Positions 1 to 11,026 of a stretch of 64,000 bases of DNA are shown here, piece after piece (the stretch's first letter is position 1; each line of letters opens with the position of its first letter). This DNA comes from Topomyia yanbarensis. Its lineage: Eukaryota; Arthropoda; Insecta; Diptera; Culicidae. The translations under genes and the position numbers were made by a program. The notes under the pieces were generated by a model, which did no database searches, was not told the DNA's origin, and was given only the letters and a program-made list of their open reading frames with translations. The stretch is taken from the NCBI RefSeq assembly GCF_030247195.1, contig NC_080670.1:214446546-214510545 (forward strand), in the 5' to 3' direction.

Positions 1-1034
1 CAGCGACAACACCGACGACGAGTGGACCTGGGTTTTTCCCTCGTCGGGTCGTGGCCAAATGTTGGGGATTGACTGCTAACTCGCTGACGGGGTCGGGGGC
101 TTTTTGCTGGTCTCGGTACGGTTTCTGGTGGACTGAAAGAAAAATAGAAACAGGGTAATGATTAGTTGCGTTGTGGTGTATGCAGTGAAGTCATCAAAAT
201 TTTATTTTCTTTTTTGTTGATGTAAAGTTTACACACTCTGACAATTCTGGACAAGCGGTAATCGAGGCGATAAAAAAGGTATAGAAAAACAAATCTGCGT
301 AGACCGGTTAGAAAAAAAACAAGGTAGGCTGTGATCGCAAACAATTTTCTCTCAACCGCTGTCACAGTGATTTCTCGCGTCAAACCATAAAATTATGAAA
401 AGATTTGAATTGTAACGAAGTGTGATATGCTAAAGTGAATTTGAAAGTGAGAGACTATCACATCCCCCGAGGGAAACCGTACCATCCATCAGCTTCCATT
501 AACGAAAGATCAGAAACTAAAAATTCATGATCTCCTCAACGTCCCTGGTCGGTCGGTCGGGTCGGTATGTTCAATTCGCCTCGAGGCCCGCTTCGTGGCG
601 AAGCCCGCAGCACCAATCGCAATATTTTTTTTATTATTGTTTTTATTTTCCTCTCGGCTTATTTTGCCGAAACCGGTTTTGCGCTCGCGTATGAATGCGT
701 TGTTGTTGTTTTTATACAGCCTAATATATTTTTCTTCGCATTGGATTCCCTACCAAAGCCCCGGCACGGACTACAGTCGACCTCATGCTGAGCACGACGG
801 CCACGGTTGCTAGATGAGTTTCTCGTCTTCGATTTGGATACCCCCGCGAGCGAATTATTTGCATATTCCTACTATTTTGTGTATGATAATTTCCAAAAAA
901 TCGTTATACCCTTTGATCACAGTCTTCCGGTCGCCATTAGACTTTCACTAATTAAAACGGCGATTTCCACGTAAACAACAATTATTAAAGTTGAAAGATT
1001 CAAGCGGGCTTTGCCCGAGATGATTGTGGCGCCA
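1..1034. other. Sequence without a recognised gene
   Basis: I see no convincing coding region or transposon end. The part around 540-830 is richer in CpG and contains a short run of GGTCGGTCGGTC at about 548, which might belong to a promoter or untranslated exon, but no splice site or motif pair decides this. Confidence 0.4.
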
Positions 1035-1534
1035 NNNNNNNNNNNNNNNNNNNNNNNNNNNNNNNNNNNNNNNNNNNNNNNNNNNNNNNNNNNNNNNNNN
1101 NNNNNNNNNNNNNNNNNNNNNNNNNNNNNNNNNNNNNNNNNNNNNNNNNNNNNNNNNNNNNNNNNNNNNNNNNNNNNNNNNNNNNNNNNNNNNNNNNNNN
1201 NNNNNNNNNNNNNNNNNNNNNNNNNNNNNNNNNNNNNNNNNNNNNNNNNNNNNNNNNNNNNNNNNNNNNNNNNNNNNNNNNNNNNNNNNNNNNNNNNNNN
1301 NNNNNNNNNNNNNNNNNNNNNNNNNNNNNNNNNNNNNNNNNNNNNNNNNNNNNNNNNNNNNNNNNNNNNNNNNNNNNNNNNNNNNNNNNNNNNNNNNNNN
1401 NNNNNNNNNNNNNNNNNNNNNNNNNNNNNNNNNNNNNNNNNNNNNNNNNNNNNNNNNNNNNNNNNNNNNNNNNNNNNNNNNNNNNNNNNNNNNNNNNNNN
1501 NNNNNNNNNNNNNNNNNNNNNNNNNNNNNNNNNN
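1035..1534. other. Assembly gap (500 N)
   Basis: Exactly 500 undetermined bases. The round size suggests a scaffold gap of unknown true length. Open reading frames drawn across it have no meaning. Confidence 0.99.
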
Positions 1535-1819
1535 GTTCGAATTGCCTCATTTTCTAATTCTGACATGTACTTTGTTTTGTCAGAGTCCGGTTATCGTAGC
1601 CTACCTGTCAAAAAGCACAAATGCCTGTTCCCCTATTCTGCGATCAACTTCAGTTCTGTCGATGTCGTCCGCTAAGCCAAGATGCATGTAGAATTTCGCA
1701 CACCAAACCTTCGAATTCTACCTATGAGTGTTATATTGAACAACAACTACTTCAATCGTTCTAATGCCACAAATGATTCAGATAATCAGTTTTGCCTTGT
1801 TCCAGTATTATCTGCCATG

Positions 1820-2379
1820 TTACGTTTCACTGTATCGTACGCAGCCTTGACATTCATAAAGAGATAAGTCCAGACTCCTGCAATTATCCAGGATTTGTCG
1901 CAAGGTAAACATCTGATCCGACAAAGAATTCATCTGTCTCCTCAAACTTTCGCCGATGAGCAAATCCTTCTGCATACGCCTTTCCAAACACTGAAGTCGC
2001 CGAACCGCCATCTGGTAGCTGTCCGGGAACTTGAAGCAATCGTACTTCCAGAGAAGCCCAGTCTCGAATCGCTGTCCGACCCGCTTAGTAGTTTCCATCA
2101 GGATCCGATTTGCTCGCTGAACTTCCGCGGACTCAGGATGGGCGACTTCCATTATATCCAGACTCTTGACTGCGAAAAACTTCTCTACAAGCTGAGGTAG
2201 GGTCTGCTCGGCCTCTTGACACTCGCATATGTGGAAACTATGAACAATATCTCCTGACCGTAAACCGTCCATCCCAAGCGTGATTTTGCTGCTATCGGCT
2301 CTCCCTGTCGGCCATCTCGTAGCCTGAGTGTCGACGTAACGTGAGCGTTGTCGTTTCGGATGAGGATATGAGGTACCAC
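1820..2379 (-). pseudogene. BEL/Pao protease end and linker to reverse transcriptase, frameshifted
   Basis: Two overlapping frames carry the continuation. 2379-2185 holds the PIAAKSRLGWTVYG motif that ends the DUF1758 protease region. After a frameshift near 2270, 2272-1820 holds the linker with HICECQEAEQTLPQLVEKFF and RFETGLLWKYD, followed by LQCLERRMQKD, a segment that precedes the reverse transcriptase palm in BEL/Pao. Homology fades near 1870. No polymerase YxDD motif is present, so the element is truncated before its catalytic core. Confidence 0.85.
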
Positions 2380-2567
2380 TTTATCGTAATCATCGACCGG
2401 TAGGCGCTTCAGGTACGGAAAGGCTTCTGCGAGTTACGCGTACCGCAAGGATTGTCGTGGTAAGTTCAGCTTGCTTACGGTGCGCACGTCCGACACAGAA
2501 TGTTTGGATGCCCCTGACCATCCTGCTATTTCCAATGGAACTCGTTGAGAATTAGCTTCTGATCTCT

Positions 2568-3164
2568 TCACGTTCGCCCACTGCAGGCACAATGGTTGCG
2601 AATCTCCTGCAACCCAAGCTCCTTTACCAACTCTTCTTCAATCAGTGTTCTCTCCGAGCCATCGTCCAAGAAAGCGTACACGGACCCAGATCGATTGTTC
2701 CCATACAAAGTCATTGAAATAATACGAAAAAGCGTAGTCTTCCCAGCGGAATGATGGTTGGTGACAGCTTTGGAAATGCTTGGCTTAGCTTCATTCAATT
2801 CTGGCTTTGACCCATTCTTCGCCGAATTGACGTCATTCCTGAACTTCTTACAGTCACTTCCTGGCGAATTTCCGTTTTCCCTGGCCTTCTGGGTTTCCTT
2901 TGTGTCCTGTTTGGAGTGCAGCAAAGGGTGATGTCGCCGTTGACATCCATCGATGTCGCATTGCTTGCGAATTTTGCAGGGGCACCTTCCGTGTGCTCCA
3001 AGACAAGACAAGCCGAGTTTCTGTACTGTTTTCCAGCGTTCTTCGAATTTTTTCTTGTCGAACTCTGAGCAATCTTTCATCCGATGCTCCGGGTTTTTGC
3101 AAGTGAAACACGCTGGGCTTGATGGGCGCATCCTAGCGCCAACTGCTTCTTCCTTCGTCGTCAT
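2568..3164 (-). pseudogene. BEL/Pao zinc knuckles and retropepsin fragment
   Basis: This 198-residue open stretch begins with two Cys/His knuckles (CFTCKNPEHRMKDC near residues 19-32, then CQRRHHPLLH after a Cys-rich linker). After a low-complexity Ser/Asn/Lys linker comes the aspartic protease start: the motif FLDDGSERTLIEEELV near residue 165, where DDGS replaces the usual DTGS/DSGS form, as is normal in BEL/Pao. In an active element this processes gag-pol inside virus-like particles. The frame ends shortly after the active site, so the protease is truncated here and resumes in other frames at 2379. Confidence 0.85.
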
Positions 3165-3184
3165 CGGAGAAGAAGAACGGAGGT

Positions 3185-3400
3185 TTACTTCTCCGCAGTG
3201 CTGCTTGTATGCGACCAGTCCAGTTTCATATGTGCTGGAAGCTTCTCTACCAACTCAAACAGTCTTTCCTGTTTTGGCGCAGGCACCCCTCGGATCCTCT
3301 GCAACAACGTGTGGATCAGCGATCCCGGTCTACCATATAGTGTCTCCAACGTAGCTAAAACATTCGGAACGCTCGTCGGTAGCAACAGTCGACTCCGCAC
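3185..3400 (-). pseudogene. BEL/Pao gag middle fragment
   Basis: A 71-residue open stretch reads like the structural part of BEL/Pao gag (TLETLYGRPGSLIHTLL, then a short linker and LFELVEKLPAHM). It sits between the gag N-terminal fragment and the zinc-knuckle fragment on the same strand, in the expected order, but in a frame that does not join either neighbour. It is part of the same dead element. The identification rests on order and family feel rather than on a catalytic motif. Confidence 0.7.
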
Positions 3401-3839
3401 CGACTCAAGTGCATGTCCCTTCTAACACCTCGCCAAATTTTCCTCGCACGAAAAACCGCACCTCTGAGTAGAGTTAACTTACGAGTTAATGAATAGCAAC
3501 AAGTCTTCCGGATAACCAGAAAATAATGGTAACTCCTTGTTCATAACGTGTCTTGCTGCCAATTGTCACGGTGTCGGTCCCCAATACGCCTGCTCGTTAT
3601 GCAACGAAGGTTACTCCGCGGGTTGTGGTTGTTCCTGCTGTCCCAATTGGATACCTGGCGGCGCCGTCTGCCTTCTCGAAAACCTTTGCACAGTGGGAAT
3701 CACAGACGATAACTGGGTACGACTGGGAATACTCTTCTCCCAGTAATTCTTCCACTGTCACTGAACCTCTTCTCGGGCCTGTACTGTCTTGGTTCACTGC
3801 GGTCGATTGCCCGGCGGTTGGAAAATTCGGGTTACTGAC

Positions 3840-4713
3840 TCACGGAACGACAAAGCAATTACCTGCTGGATGAGGCTGGGAGAGAGGAGAGGGATAGTTT
3901 TGAAAAGCATACACCTGTTTGGGGATTACATTTGGGATGCCTTTGCTAGGCCCGTCGAGCGCGGAGGTAACCGAGAAAATGTTAGTCTGACCTCTACCAA
4001 CTATTGGCGCTTCTGTGCTTTCGACCCGACCGATAATACCCCCTAACGTTGGCTCAAAACCTGATTGCCCTAACGAAATACCTGCCAACGCTGCTTCTAG
4101 AATACCCTCGTTAATGCTAGTTGGTTGCTGCATGCCGTCCTGCCTAGCTTGAATTCCAGTTGCTATCGTCGCGTTACTCGTATGAATGGCTGGAGCCTTT
4201 TCCGTCGGGACAACCAACGTCGGCGGCCTTCCACTGCTATATCTTTCTGAAGGAACACTGCACTGAGATGACACTCCGGTTCCTTCCCCACCTAGGTCGA
4301 TCACCTCTCTCAAACGGAATAACTCGTTCATTACCGCCTGCTCTAGTTGGAATTGCTTCCGCTCAAACCGTGCTTCCTTTTTCTGCTTCTCTTGCTCCAC
4401 CTTCCGATCATACTTCCAATTCTGTACGCTTCATCGCCAAAGCCTTCCGAGTCTCAAGTTGTAGGCGAGCCCTTTTTTGCTTCGGCACTACAGGTTAAAG
4501 AGCTCGTTCCCGCTTTGCTGTTAGCCTTGCTTCCAGGTGCATCGATCACCGGAATCTGCGCCGACGGTCTCTGACAGTTGGCAAGTGTCGATGCAATGCT
4601 GTACACAGGTAAAATGCCACCACGAATCACAGTGACAACAGCTCCGTGTCAGGTTCGTTGCACTGGTTACAGTGTGTTTCCGCGATGGGGGTACTTCTTG
4701 TACTATTCGGCAT
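3840..4713 (-). pseudogene. BEL/Pao gag N-terminal part with PHD-like finger, frameshifted
   Basis: The start codon at 4713 opens a frame with a Cys-rich segment (CNQCNEPDTE) typical of the PHD-like finger at the N-terminus of mosquito BEL gag proteins. A stop follows at about 4629, and the second half of the finger (CDSWWHFTC) continues in another frame, so a small indel lies near 4632. From 4400 to 3840 the gag frame continues for 186 residues, beginning with a charged, probably coiled region rich in Glu, Lys and Gln, then a Ser/Thr/Pro-rich linker. In the family, gag packages the element RNA. This copy cannot make the full protein. Confidence 0.75.
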
Positions 4714-5530
4714 AGCTTTGTGGTTATCTCGAGTGATCTTTTAGTTTGTTGGGATAGATAGAAGTAGACTTTTCAGCAACAGCTTGTTAAATGTTACAAA
4801 GTGAACCAGATAAAAGCTGTTAAATGTTTATTAGTCTGAAGTTTGTTTTCAAATGAATCTAAATCTACTTACATCGGTCACTCAATAAATCCTAGTTATT
4901 CCCAGCAGGTTGTCTTAATGCGGAACAGTACCCTTTGAGAACCTAACCTCAAACTCCAAGCAATTCAACCCGTTTACAGTTTCTATAGGGCGCAATCCAC
5001 GGATTTCTGCCACCTGTTTCAGGGTTAATGTTGGATAACTCATCTTCACTTTATGTACTTACGAATATTTCAGTTTTTTTCTAACAAATAGCAATATCGT
5101 ATATCCTGGCACTTCAAATTCGTCACCGCTCGCTAGTATCTTCTTTTTTCCTCCGCTCTATTGGCATCTAGTCTATAAATCTCACTACTTCACACTACCT
5201 CTATCTCACCATCTCAAAAGATCCTAGGGACGCGGAAAATACTCGGTTGTCATTCACCGAGGGGTTGCCGACATACCGTAACAGTTCGTCTCAACGAGTA
5301 TGATGGTCTACAATACAACTTTATAAGCAATGTTGAAGAATGTAGAGAATTCCACAATCCTTCACTGCACCCGACGGAAGCAGTCGTGAGTACAAGTGCA
5401 CGTATTCAAGTCAGTAATCCGGTATTGTTCCAATTAATTTCTGTAAAGCTACGCTACAGTGATAAGTCAATAGATTCACAGTTAGCGGATTGATTAGGTA
5501 TCGTTGGTGTCCAGGAGAAACTAACCATAA
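4714..5530. other. Unassigned sequence between two BEL/Pao fragments
   Basis: No open frame of note. The interval could hold a decayed LTR and leader of the minus-strand BEL copy, because gag starts at 4713, but I see no second copy of the sequence in the window with which to define an LTR. Confidence 0.4.
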
Positions 5531-5539
5531 AATGGACGG

Positions 5540-6100
5540 CCTATGTTACATTTGTCGAAAAGGATTCACGGCTGTTCGATTTATGGGATCATCAGTAGGA
5601 TCAGGTGAAAATATGCTGCTGTAAACAGTTCACAAAGTTGAAAAACGGATGCTAACACAGCAGTCTATGAAGGGAGAGGTATCCAAGCAGAGACGTGGCA
5701 TCTTCCTTCGTCGGCAGTTCAGAAATGCCCATCATGCTAAATAATATCCACTGTTTTACCCCAACGGAAGTGAGAATAGGGTCAACTGTAGAGCCGATAG
5801 CAGATCTATGGAAGCTCGGATGGACGGTCTATGGTCCGAGGCAAAGACATGGTTACCTGGGGTACCACCAGGATGTCAGTAGCGAAGCTCTTCTTCACCT
5901 GTTGAAAAGTCACTAAGCTCGGGAAAAATCGGTCGTAACAGTATCACGAGAGCCAGTAGGGCACATGAAATCCTAGAGTGAATTATTCATCGCGTTGACA
6001 ACCATTTCGAAGCCGGTCTTCTGTGGAAAACGGATGTCTCACTTTGCACGGATGAATGGCCTTACGAAAACTTAAACAGTTGTAGAAAAGGTAGGAAAAT
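5540..6100 (+). pseudogene. Second BEL/Pao pol fragment, plus strand
   Basis: The stretch 5695-5916 contains WKLGWTVYGPRQRHGYLG, equivalent to the SRLGWTVYG motif of the minus-strand copy. Downstream, in another frame, a segment with HFEAGLLWKTD (around 6001-6035) matches the RFETGLLWKYD linker of the first copy. The order protease end then linker is the normal one. Stops and shifts interrupt it, so it is a dead fragment of about 0.5 kb. It faces the opposite way from the first BEL copy and comes from a separate, more diverged insertion. Confidence 0.7.
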
Positions 6101-6530
6101 AATCATGTGCTGTTCAATATAATTTGTCAAGAAGAAAACCAAGAAAAGGGATATGCTCATCTAGCTGCTTACGATGAATAAACGTCTTAAATACGAAAAA
6201 GCTTCGGTCCTGGAGTGCTAAAAAATATTCTGAAGTATGTAGGGCTTTCCTGAAGTTAAGTCTCTTTCCTGATATTCCTGAAGTTCAAAGGTTCTCCACA
6301 TAATAAAAATGGTTTCAAAATTTAGAAGTCCATCTCTCTTCTGATATTCTTCTCTTTTTGGATCGAATCTGTTAGCGAAGGGGGGACTTATCTGTGGAAG
6401 ATTCTCATGGGTAAAGCTTAGAGCTGTCATCCGAGAGGTTTCGACGAAAATATCAAGTTCCAATCGCTATATCACTTATTCATTTTTTTTCGATCTGTTC
6501 CCCTGTTACATACTAGCTAGTAGAGTCATA

Positions 6531-7512
6531 TTAATCTGTTTGTGTAGTTCTTGTAACTAAAGTTAGTTTTCTTCTGGTAGCATTTTGTAGCGGCCGATAG
6601 TTATCGACCAGTATCATACGATTAAACTTTCGTAACGAGCGGAAAACATTCAGCTGCCTCTCTGTAATCGGTAGAGCCACTGTGTGTACAATCCAGGTAA
6701 CCGCTTGACTGCACGGACGAGTAGTCAAACTTCCAAAGTAGGTAAAGTATGGATATCTGTTGGCCCCTATGAGATCATAAATGTTGAACACCGTCGGATC
6801 CGGTAATGTATATGTGGTTCCCGCTCGTCGAACTTGATTCAGGGCCTTAATCCAACCGTAGTCGCGTTCCGCAGTGCTACTGTTGAAGAATATCGAAAGC
6901 ACTGCTAGACCATCCGTGTACGCTCGAGCATCCTGAAACGAGTCATATTTCTGGTTGAAGAACACCAACTGCATTTCCATGGAGTATCGACGTCCGTTCG
7001 TCACGTGCTCGGATCCTCGGTCGGAAGTTTCTCCCCAGTGGAACTGGAGTCTTACGAATTCGTAGTTCGTACGACCCAGAGTACCATTCCGTGCAATGAA
7101 TTTTTGGTTACTCTCATATTTAAACCTGTAAATGGCTGCAGTTGGAACGAAAGACGGTTTAGAAATCAATGTTTGGTACGCTATAGTAGCCCACCTGAAC
7201 ATCCGTCGTTGGTTACTGTCACCTCGGTTGGGTTCAGATTATATCTCACCAATCTCAGCCTTATAGTGTCAATCGTTGTAATGGCTTTTTGTGTTCTTAG
7301 ATCGATAGGGCTTTGATAGTCTCCTCTGCAAAATTCATCGATGTCTTGGCATCTTTCACCGTTGTCGGTCACACTTGGGTCTTCATAGTCATCTGAAAAT
7401 CTGAACACTTTAACTTTGATCCGGGGAAGCATAAAAGCAGTAGACGATACTTACCCTGACTCTGAACCAGAGCCAAGCAACACAGCAAAAGAACCAGCGA
7501 TTTGGGCTTCAT
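6531..7512 (-). CDS. Secreted alpha-carbonic anhydrase-like protein, zinc site broken (three exons)
   Basis: Exons 7512-7455, 7392-7195 and 7135-6531 join in frame to 286 residues. Introns of 62 and 59 bp have GTAAGT and GTGGGC donors and TTTTCAG and CTGCAG acceptors. Residues 1-19 are a signal peptide (MKPKSLVLLLCCLALVQSQ), so the product enters the secretory path. The alpha-CA fold is clear: YQSPIDL (45-51), LQFHWGE (115-121), GSEH (126-129), EMQLVFFN (139-146), SLTTRPC and VTWIV near the C-terminus. Cys41 and the Cys of TTRPC can form the usual disulfide. Of the three zinc-binding His, only the second remains (His118); the first and third are Gln116 and Gln141, and the proton-shuttle position reads Cys84. 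CO2 hydration is therefore unlikely; a binding role, as in CA-related proteins, is inference. Frame, signal peptide and splice sites are intact, so it looks like a maintained gene rather than a pseudogene. Confidence 0.9.
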
Positions 7513-7519
7513 AACGTAC

Positions 7520-7560
7520 ACTGTGCATTGGCAAACTGCAGGCACTGCCCTTTTTAAGGC
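7520..7560 (-). promoter_or_regulatory. Probable core promoter of the carbonic anhydrase-like gene
   Basis: Read on the minus strand, an A/T-rich box (CCTTAAAAAGG, about 7549-7559) lies some 30 bases before CACAGT, which resembles an arthropod initiator, about 10 bases before the ATG at 7512. Several GATAA or TTATC motifs lie just upstream (about 7563 and 7616), a pattern common in mosquito midgut genes. The exact start site is inference. Confidence 0.45.
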
Positions 7561-7599
7561 ATTATTATCACCATTTTTGTCGGCGACTAGTAATGGTAA

Positions 7600-8690
7600 A
7601 GTAATTTAGTCTAGTTAAGATAAGCTTCAATTAATTTTCCCCTAGAAATAATAATAATGTTGAAAAGAGACGCCTATATTGACAAGTTGGACGTAGTGTT
7701 GTCTGGAAATAAGTCTACGAAGAATGGTCTTTTATTGCGAAAAGTTTCATAAAATCAGGAATTTCGTTATTTATGTTAATGTTTAAATTTTAATACAAGA
7801 TTTGTGTAATGATTTTCAACTAAATCGTGCAAACTTGAAGTCATTTCATTCAGTACAAGGGGAGTTTTTACAGTTCCAATTCTCACGCTAACTATCTGGC
7901 CAAAATTGGAATCAAATTTGAATGAATTTGTGAAATTGGAAAATACACCCCTTTCAAAAGTGAGCCTATCATACCGAAGACTTGTCCAAAGCTTCACCCA
8001 GATCGAAGTGGGCCGTGCCTAACTTTGACTATTCCTGTCAGAAATGCTCAAAATCTGTACAATTTTTCCTATGTTCTGTTGGTGGTATCATCTAAAACCA
8101 TACATCAGAAACCACTGCAATAGTATAGTCTGTGCAGCAGTTCGCCGAGAAAGCGGTCAACGGCTGAACGAGAACCGTCGCTACCATCATCATCATCATC
8201 ATCACCAGTGCTGCTCGCGCACAACACCACACCGACAAGAAGACCAGTTTTCACTTCGACGTCGAGTCAGCGCAGGCCAACCGCCGTGAAATGAAACCAT
8301 TCATCGGTCGTTGTCAGAGTTCGTTTCGGAGATCCAGGCATGCCATGAACGTATGCCATGGTGTAGCGAGTGGTCACCGAGAGAAACGATTGTGCGTCGC
8401 CAACGTGTGAAAAACGGTCGAAGCGAAAGGCAAAAATGTGAAAATTTTCTAATTCTCCAATTCGAGTGTTACGCGATACCCCCGGTCACAGTGGACTTTA
8501 TAACGCCGGTGCTGGACAAAGGAAGGATCATCATCGTGTAGAGCTGTGGCCGGTCGGTTTACGAAAGGTTACGATTTTGGAACTTCTTCCGCGCCGCGCC
8601 TTTACCTACCTACAACAATACAACGAGTGGGACGTGTCGGTCGTCAACATAAAGAGAGTGAAAGCGATCGACTAATGGGGACACATATTT
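7600..8690. other. No gene recognised; CAT repeat and GC-richer stretch
   Basis: Plus-strand 8183-8205 is a short (CAT)n microsatellite. From about 8100 to 8690 the base composition and motifs such as GTGTGAAAAACGG resemble an insect 5' untranslated exon, but no donor site or initiator pair is convincing. The open frames here are short and look accidental. Confidence 0.3.
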
Positions 8691-10592
8691 CGCCATTTCC
8701 AAACCCGATATGAGGACACATTTAGATTACATCGAACCGGCCCACGCAGAAGACCGACAGCCACACAGAGATTGAAGCAAAATGTCTGCTGGGTGTTGCC
8801 GCAGGTGTCATCGACTTTTTGTCTTCGTTCGTCTTTTTTTTCATTGCTGGTTTCTTTTGCATCTAGCGGGCTAACACCACCACTAGCAACTTCTCATAGG
8901 TAGATTAAGAGTCCGAAATTTCTTCGCCAGGTTTTTGTGCCGACCTATTCCGGGTCGGATCTTTCCTTCTACCTTACGGTTCACGGTGTTTTTCAGTCGC
9001 GGTGTTAATGAACTTGTTCATAGTTTGTGGCTCATGGCCTACCGCGAACTGGATAAAGAAAAAGGTAGCTGGGTTTGGCGTGTGCGATCATCTTCGCAGG
9101 TAGCTACTGACAGTACGTATAGGGACGGGACTATGGAATAATCGAGTCAATGACAATGGGGAAATGTCCTTCACCTGGCTTGGTACATAGCTCCCTAGGG
9201 GATATAGTGGTAATTGGGAATTCACAGAGAAAGATGTACAAGAAAACCAGTTTCCACCCAGGAACAGTGGTCGCAATGGTACCAAAACGTGCCTTTTATT
9301 AATTGCGCTCTAGGAGTTGATTTAAGTGATATAGTATGTTGGGAATACCTTTTTTACACTGAATTGTGAATAATTCACCTAAAAGTGAGACAGAAAATTT
9401 ATTTCTACCGACTTTCGAGATTGTTTTGAGGTTAGTGACCTAGTTATAGAAAATAATACAACGAGAAAACTTGCTAAACAAACTCTCCAAAATGGAATAG
9501 GTGCTTAGAAAAAAGCGCTTTGATTGTGGGAGGCTCCAAAAAATCATTTTTTCATTAGAACTTTTTCCAGAGATTTTTTCAATTTTTCAAATGTTCGATT
9601 AAGTTGTTAAAATTAGGAATTACAGATATTTGTCGAGGACGTCCACATTTTTCATTTTAAAACTTAAGAGTTATTGAACAAAGTAGGTTTAATATACCGC
9701 CATTTTGAACGTCAATTACTAAAATGTGGAAATATGTGGAAGACATGTCGATTCTATGAGAAAGACAGCGAAAAGTACAAGAAAAATTACTAGTCACAAC
9801 GGGCAGCCATGGCATTACACATATAAATCCAGAACTCTTAGTTTCTTTAATCTCAAACATACAAATTATTCATGAATTAACACGATTTTAAATGTACTTA
9901 TAGACATGCAACAATTTTGACTGCATTTAAAAGAGTATTTATTTTATTTTGATGAGAATGGTTTTCAAGTCACATTTTTTGTAAATGAATCTTCTGATGG
10001 AATAGCTTTTTTAATAGAAAGCCTCGGAGCATATTTTAGAAAAAGAAGCTGCAACCCAGATGTTTGCTTATTTTATAAAAGAACTAAAATAGTCGTGACA
10101 AAATGGTATATTTTTATGAATTTTACCAACTTTTTTACTACTATCAAGGAAGCAAAACCGATCTACATTTTTACTCGAAATTCGGCTCCATATAATAGCA
10201 AAATTTATTCGATTGCTTTACACCCAAACATCTGTTTCAGAGATAATAACCACTGTCCAATGTTTCAGGCTACAGGTATTTCAACTGGAGACAGAAGGTT
10301 TACCAATTTCACGGAAGCATGGAAACGCAAGAAAGCCATCGGTAAGAACGACGGTAGATTAAGGAAGTCGTCGGAAGCATGAGCAAAAAGCGAAAGAAGA
10401 AAATATATCCGAAACAAATTAGAGAAAGACTGTTCAATTCAATCGTGTGGCCCTCAGGTTAGTGTCAGTTACTGATGAGTGGAATACGAAACACAAAATC
10501 AGCTTTGTCAGTAGTTGTGCCCTTGTGCGCAAATCGGATCATTTAAAAAATGTTCGGTGTTGAAACCGATTGATTGAACGCAGCAAGACACA
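8691..10592. other. No gene recognised
   Basis: A/T-rich sequence with only short, unconvincing open frames. Near 10510-10560, sequence reading like a worn gag zinc knuckle (CALVRKSDHLKKC) may be the upstream part of the copia element that resumes at 16293. This is weak. Confidence 0.3.
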
Positions 10593-10922
10593 GTCTCGGT
10601 CAGGCACGTAGCCAGAGGGGGGGCTAGGGGGCTAAAGCCCCCCCCGAAAATTTTCAAAAATAAATTTAAGAAACAACATGTTTTTCGGTGACTCTTAAAA
10701 AAATTGTATCTTGTTTGGTTTCAACAAATTAATGCGAGAATTGTGAGGAAGATTGCTATTTCGAACACCGAAGACAGCGGTCAGGATATCTACTCAGTAT
10801 GCTGAGTGTGATAAAACAGTTCCCTTCATATTGTGTGACTCGTCGGAAGACAAACGAAACTGTTACTTTAATTCTTGCTGTGGGGATCTGTCGAATGATT
10901 GAGTCGCAGAAGCAAGAAGTAG

Positions 10923-11026
10923 TGCTCCAGCCAAATACGGAGGCTATTGACTTCAGGTCTTTTCGCATAAGATCGATCTTATGCGAAAAGACCTGAAGTC
11001 AATAGCCTCCGTATTTGGCTGGAGCA
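10923..11026. repeat. Perfect 104-bp palindrome without spacer
   Basis: Bases 10923-10974 are the exact inverted copy of 10975-11026, with GATCGATC at the centre. There is no mismatch and no loop. The bases just outside (10922 and 11027) do not pair. Confidence 0.95.

Larger units (their letters stand above)
1820..4713 (-). mobile_element. BEL/Pao LTR retrotransposon remnant
   Basis: On the minus strand, broken pieces of one gag-pol reading frame follow in the order expected for BEL/Pao: PHD-like finger, gag, zinc knuckles, aspartic protease (DUF1758 type) and the linker into reverse transcriptase. The pieces lie in different frames, so the copy is dead. Reverse transcriptase, RNase H and integrase are not visible; the remaining sequence up to the gap at 1534 is unrecognised. 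No LTR pair was found; a 5' LTR could lie in 4714-5530 but I could not prove it. Confidence 0.85.

Noticed and set aside
948..1691. Long open frames of unknown residues on both strands
   Set aside because: They are created by the 500-N gap; the same holds for the frames across 51435-52103.
7136..7202. Separate start of a second carbonic anhydrase frame at 7202
   Set aside because: A 59-bp intron with GT and AG ends joins the two frames in phase, so it is one gene.
8044..8289. His-rich protein
   Set aside because: The His run is a (CAT)n microsatellite and the rest has no motif.
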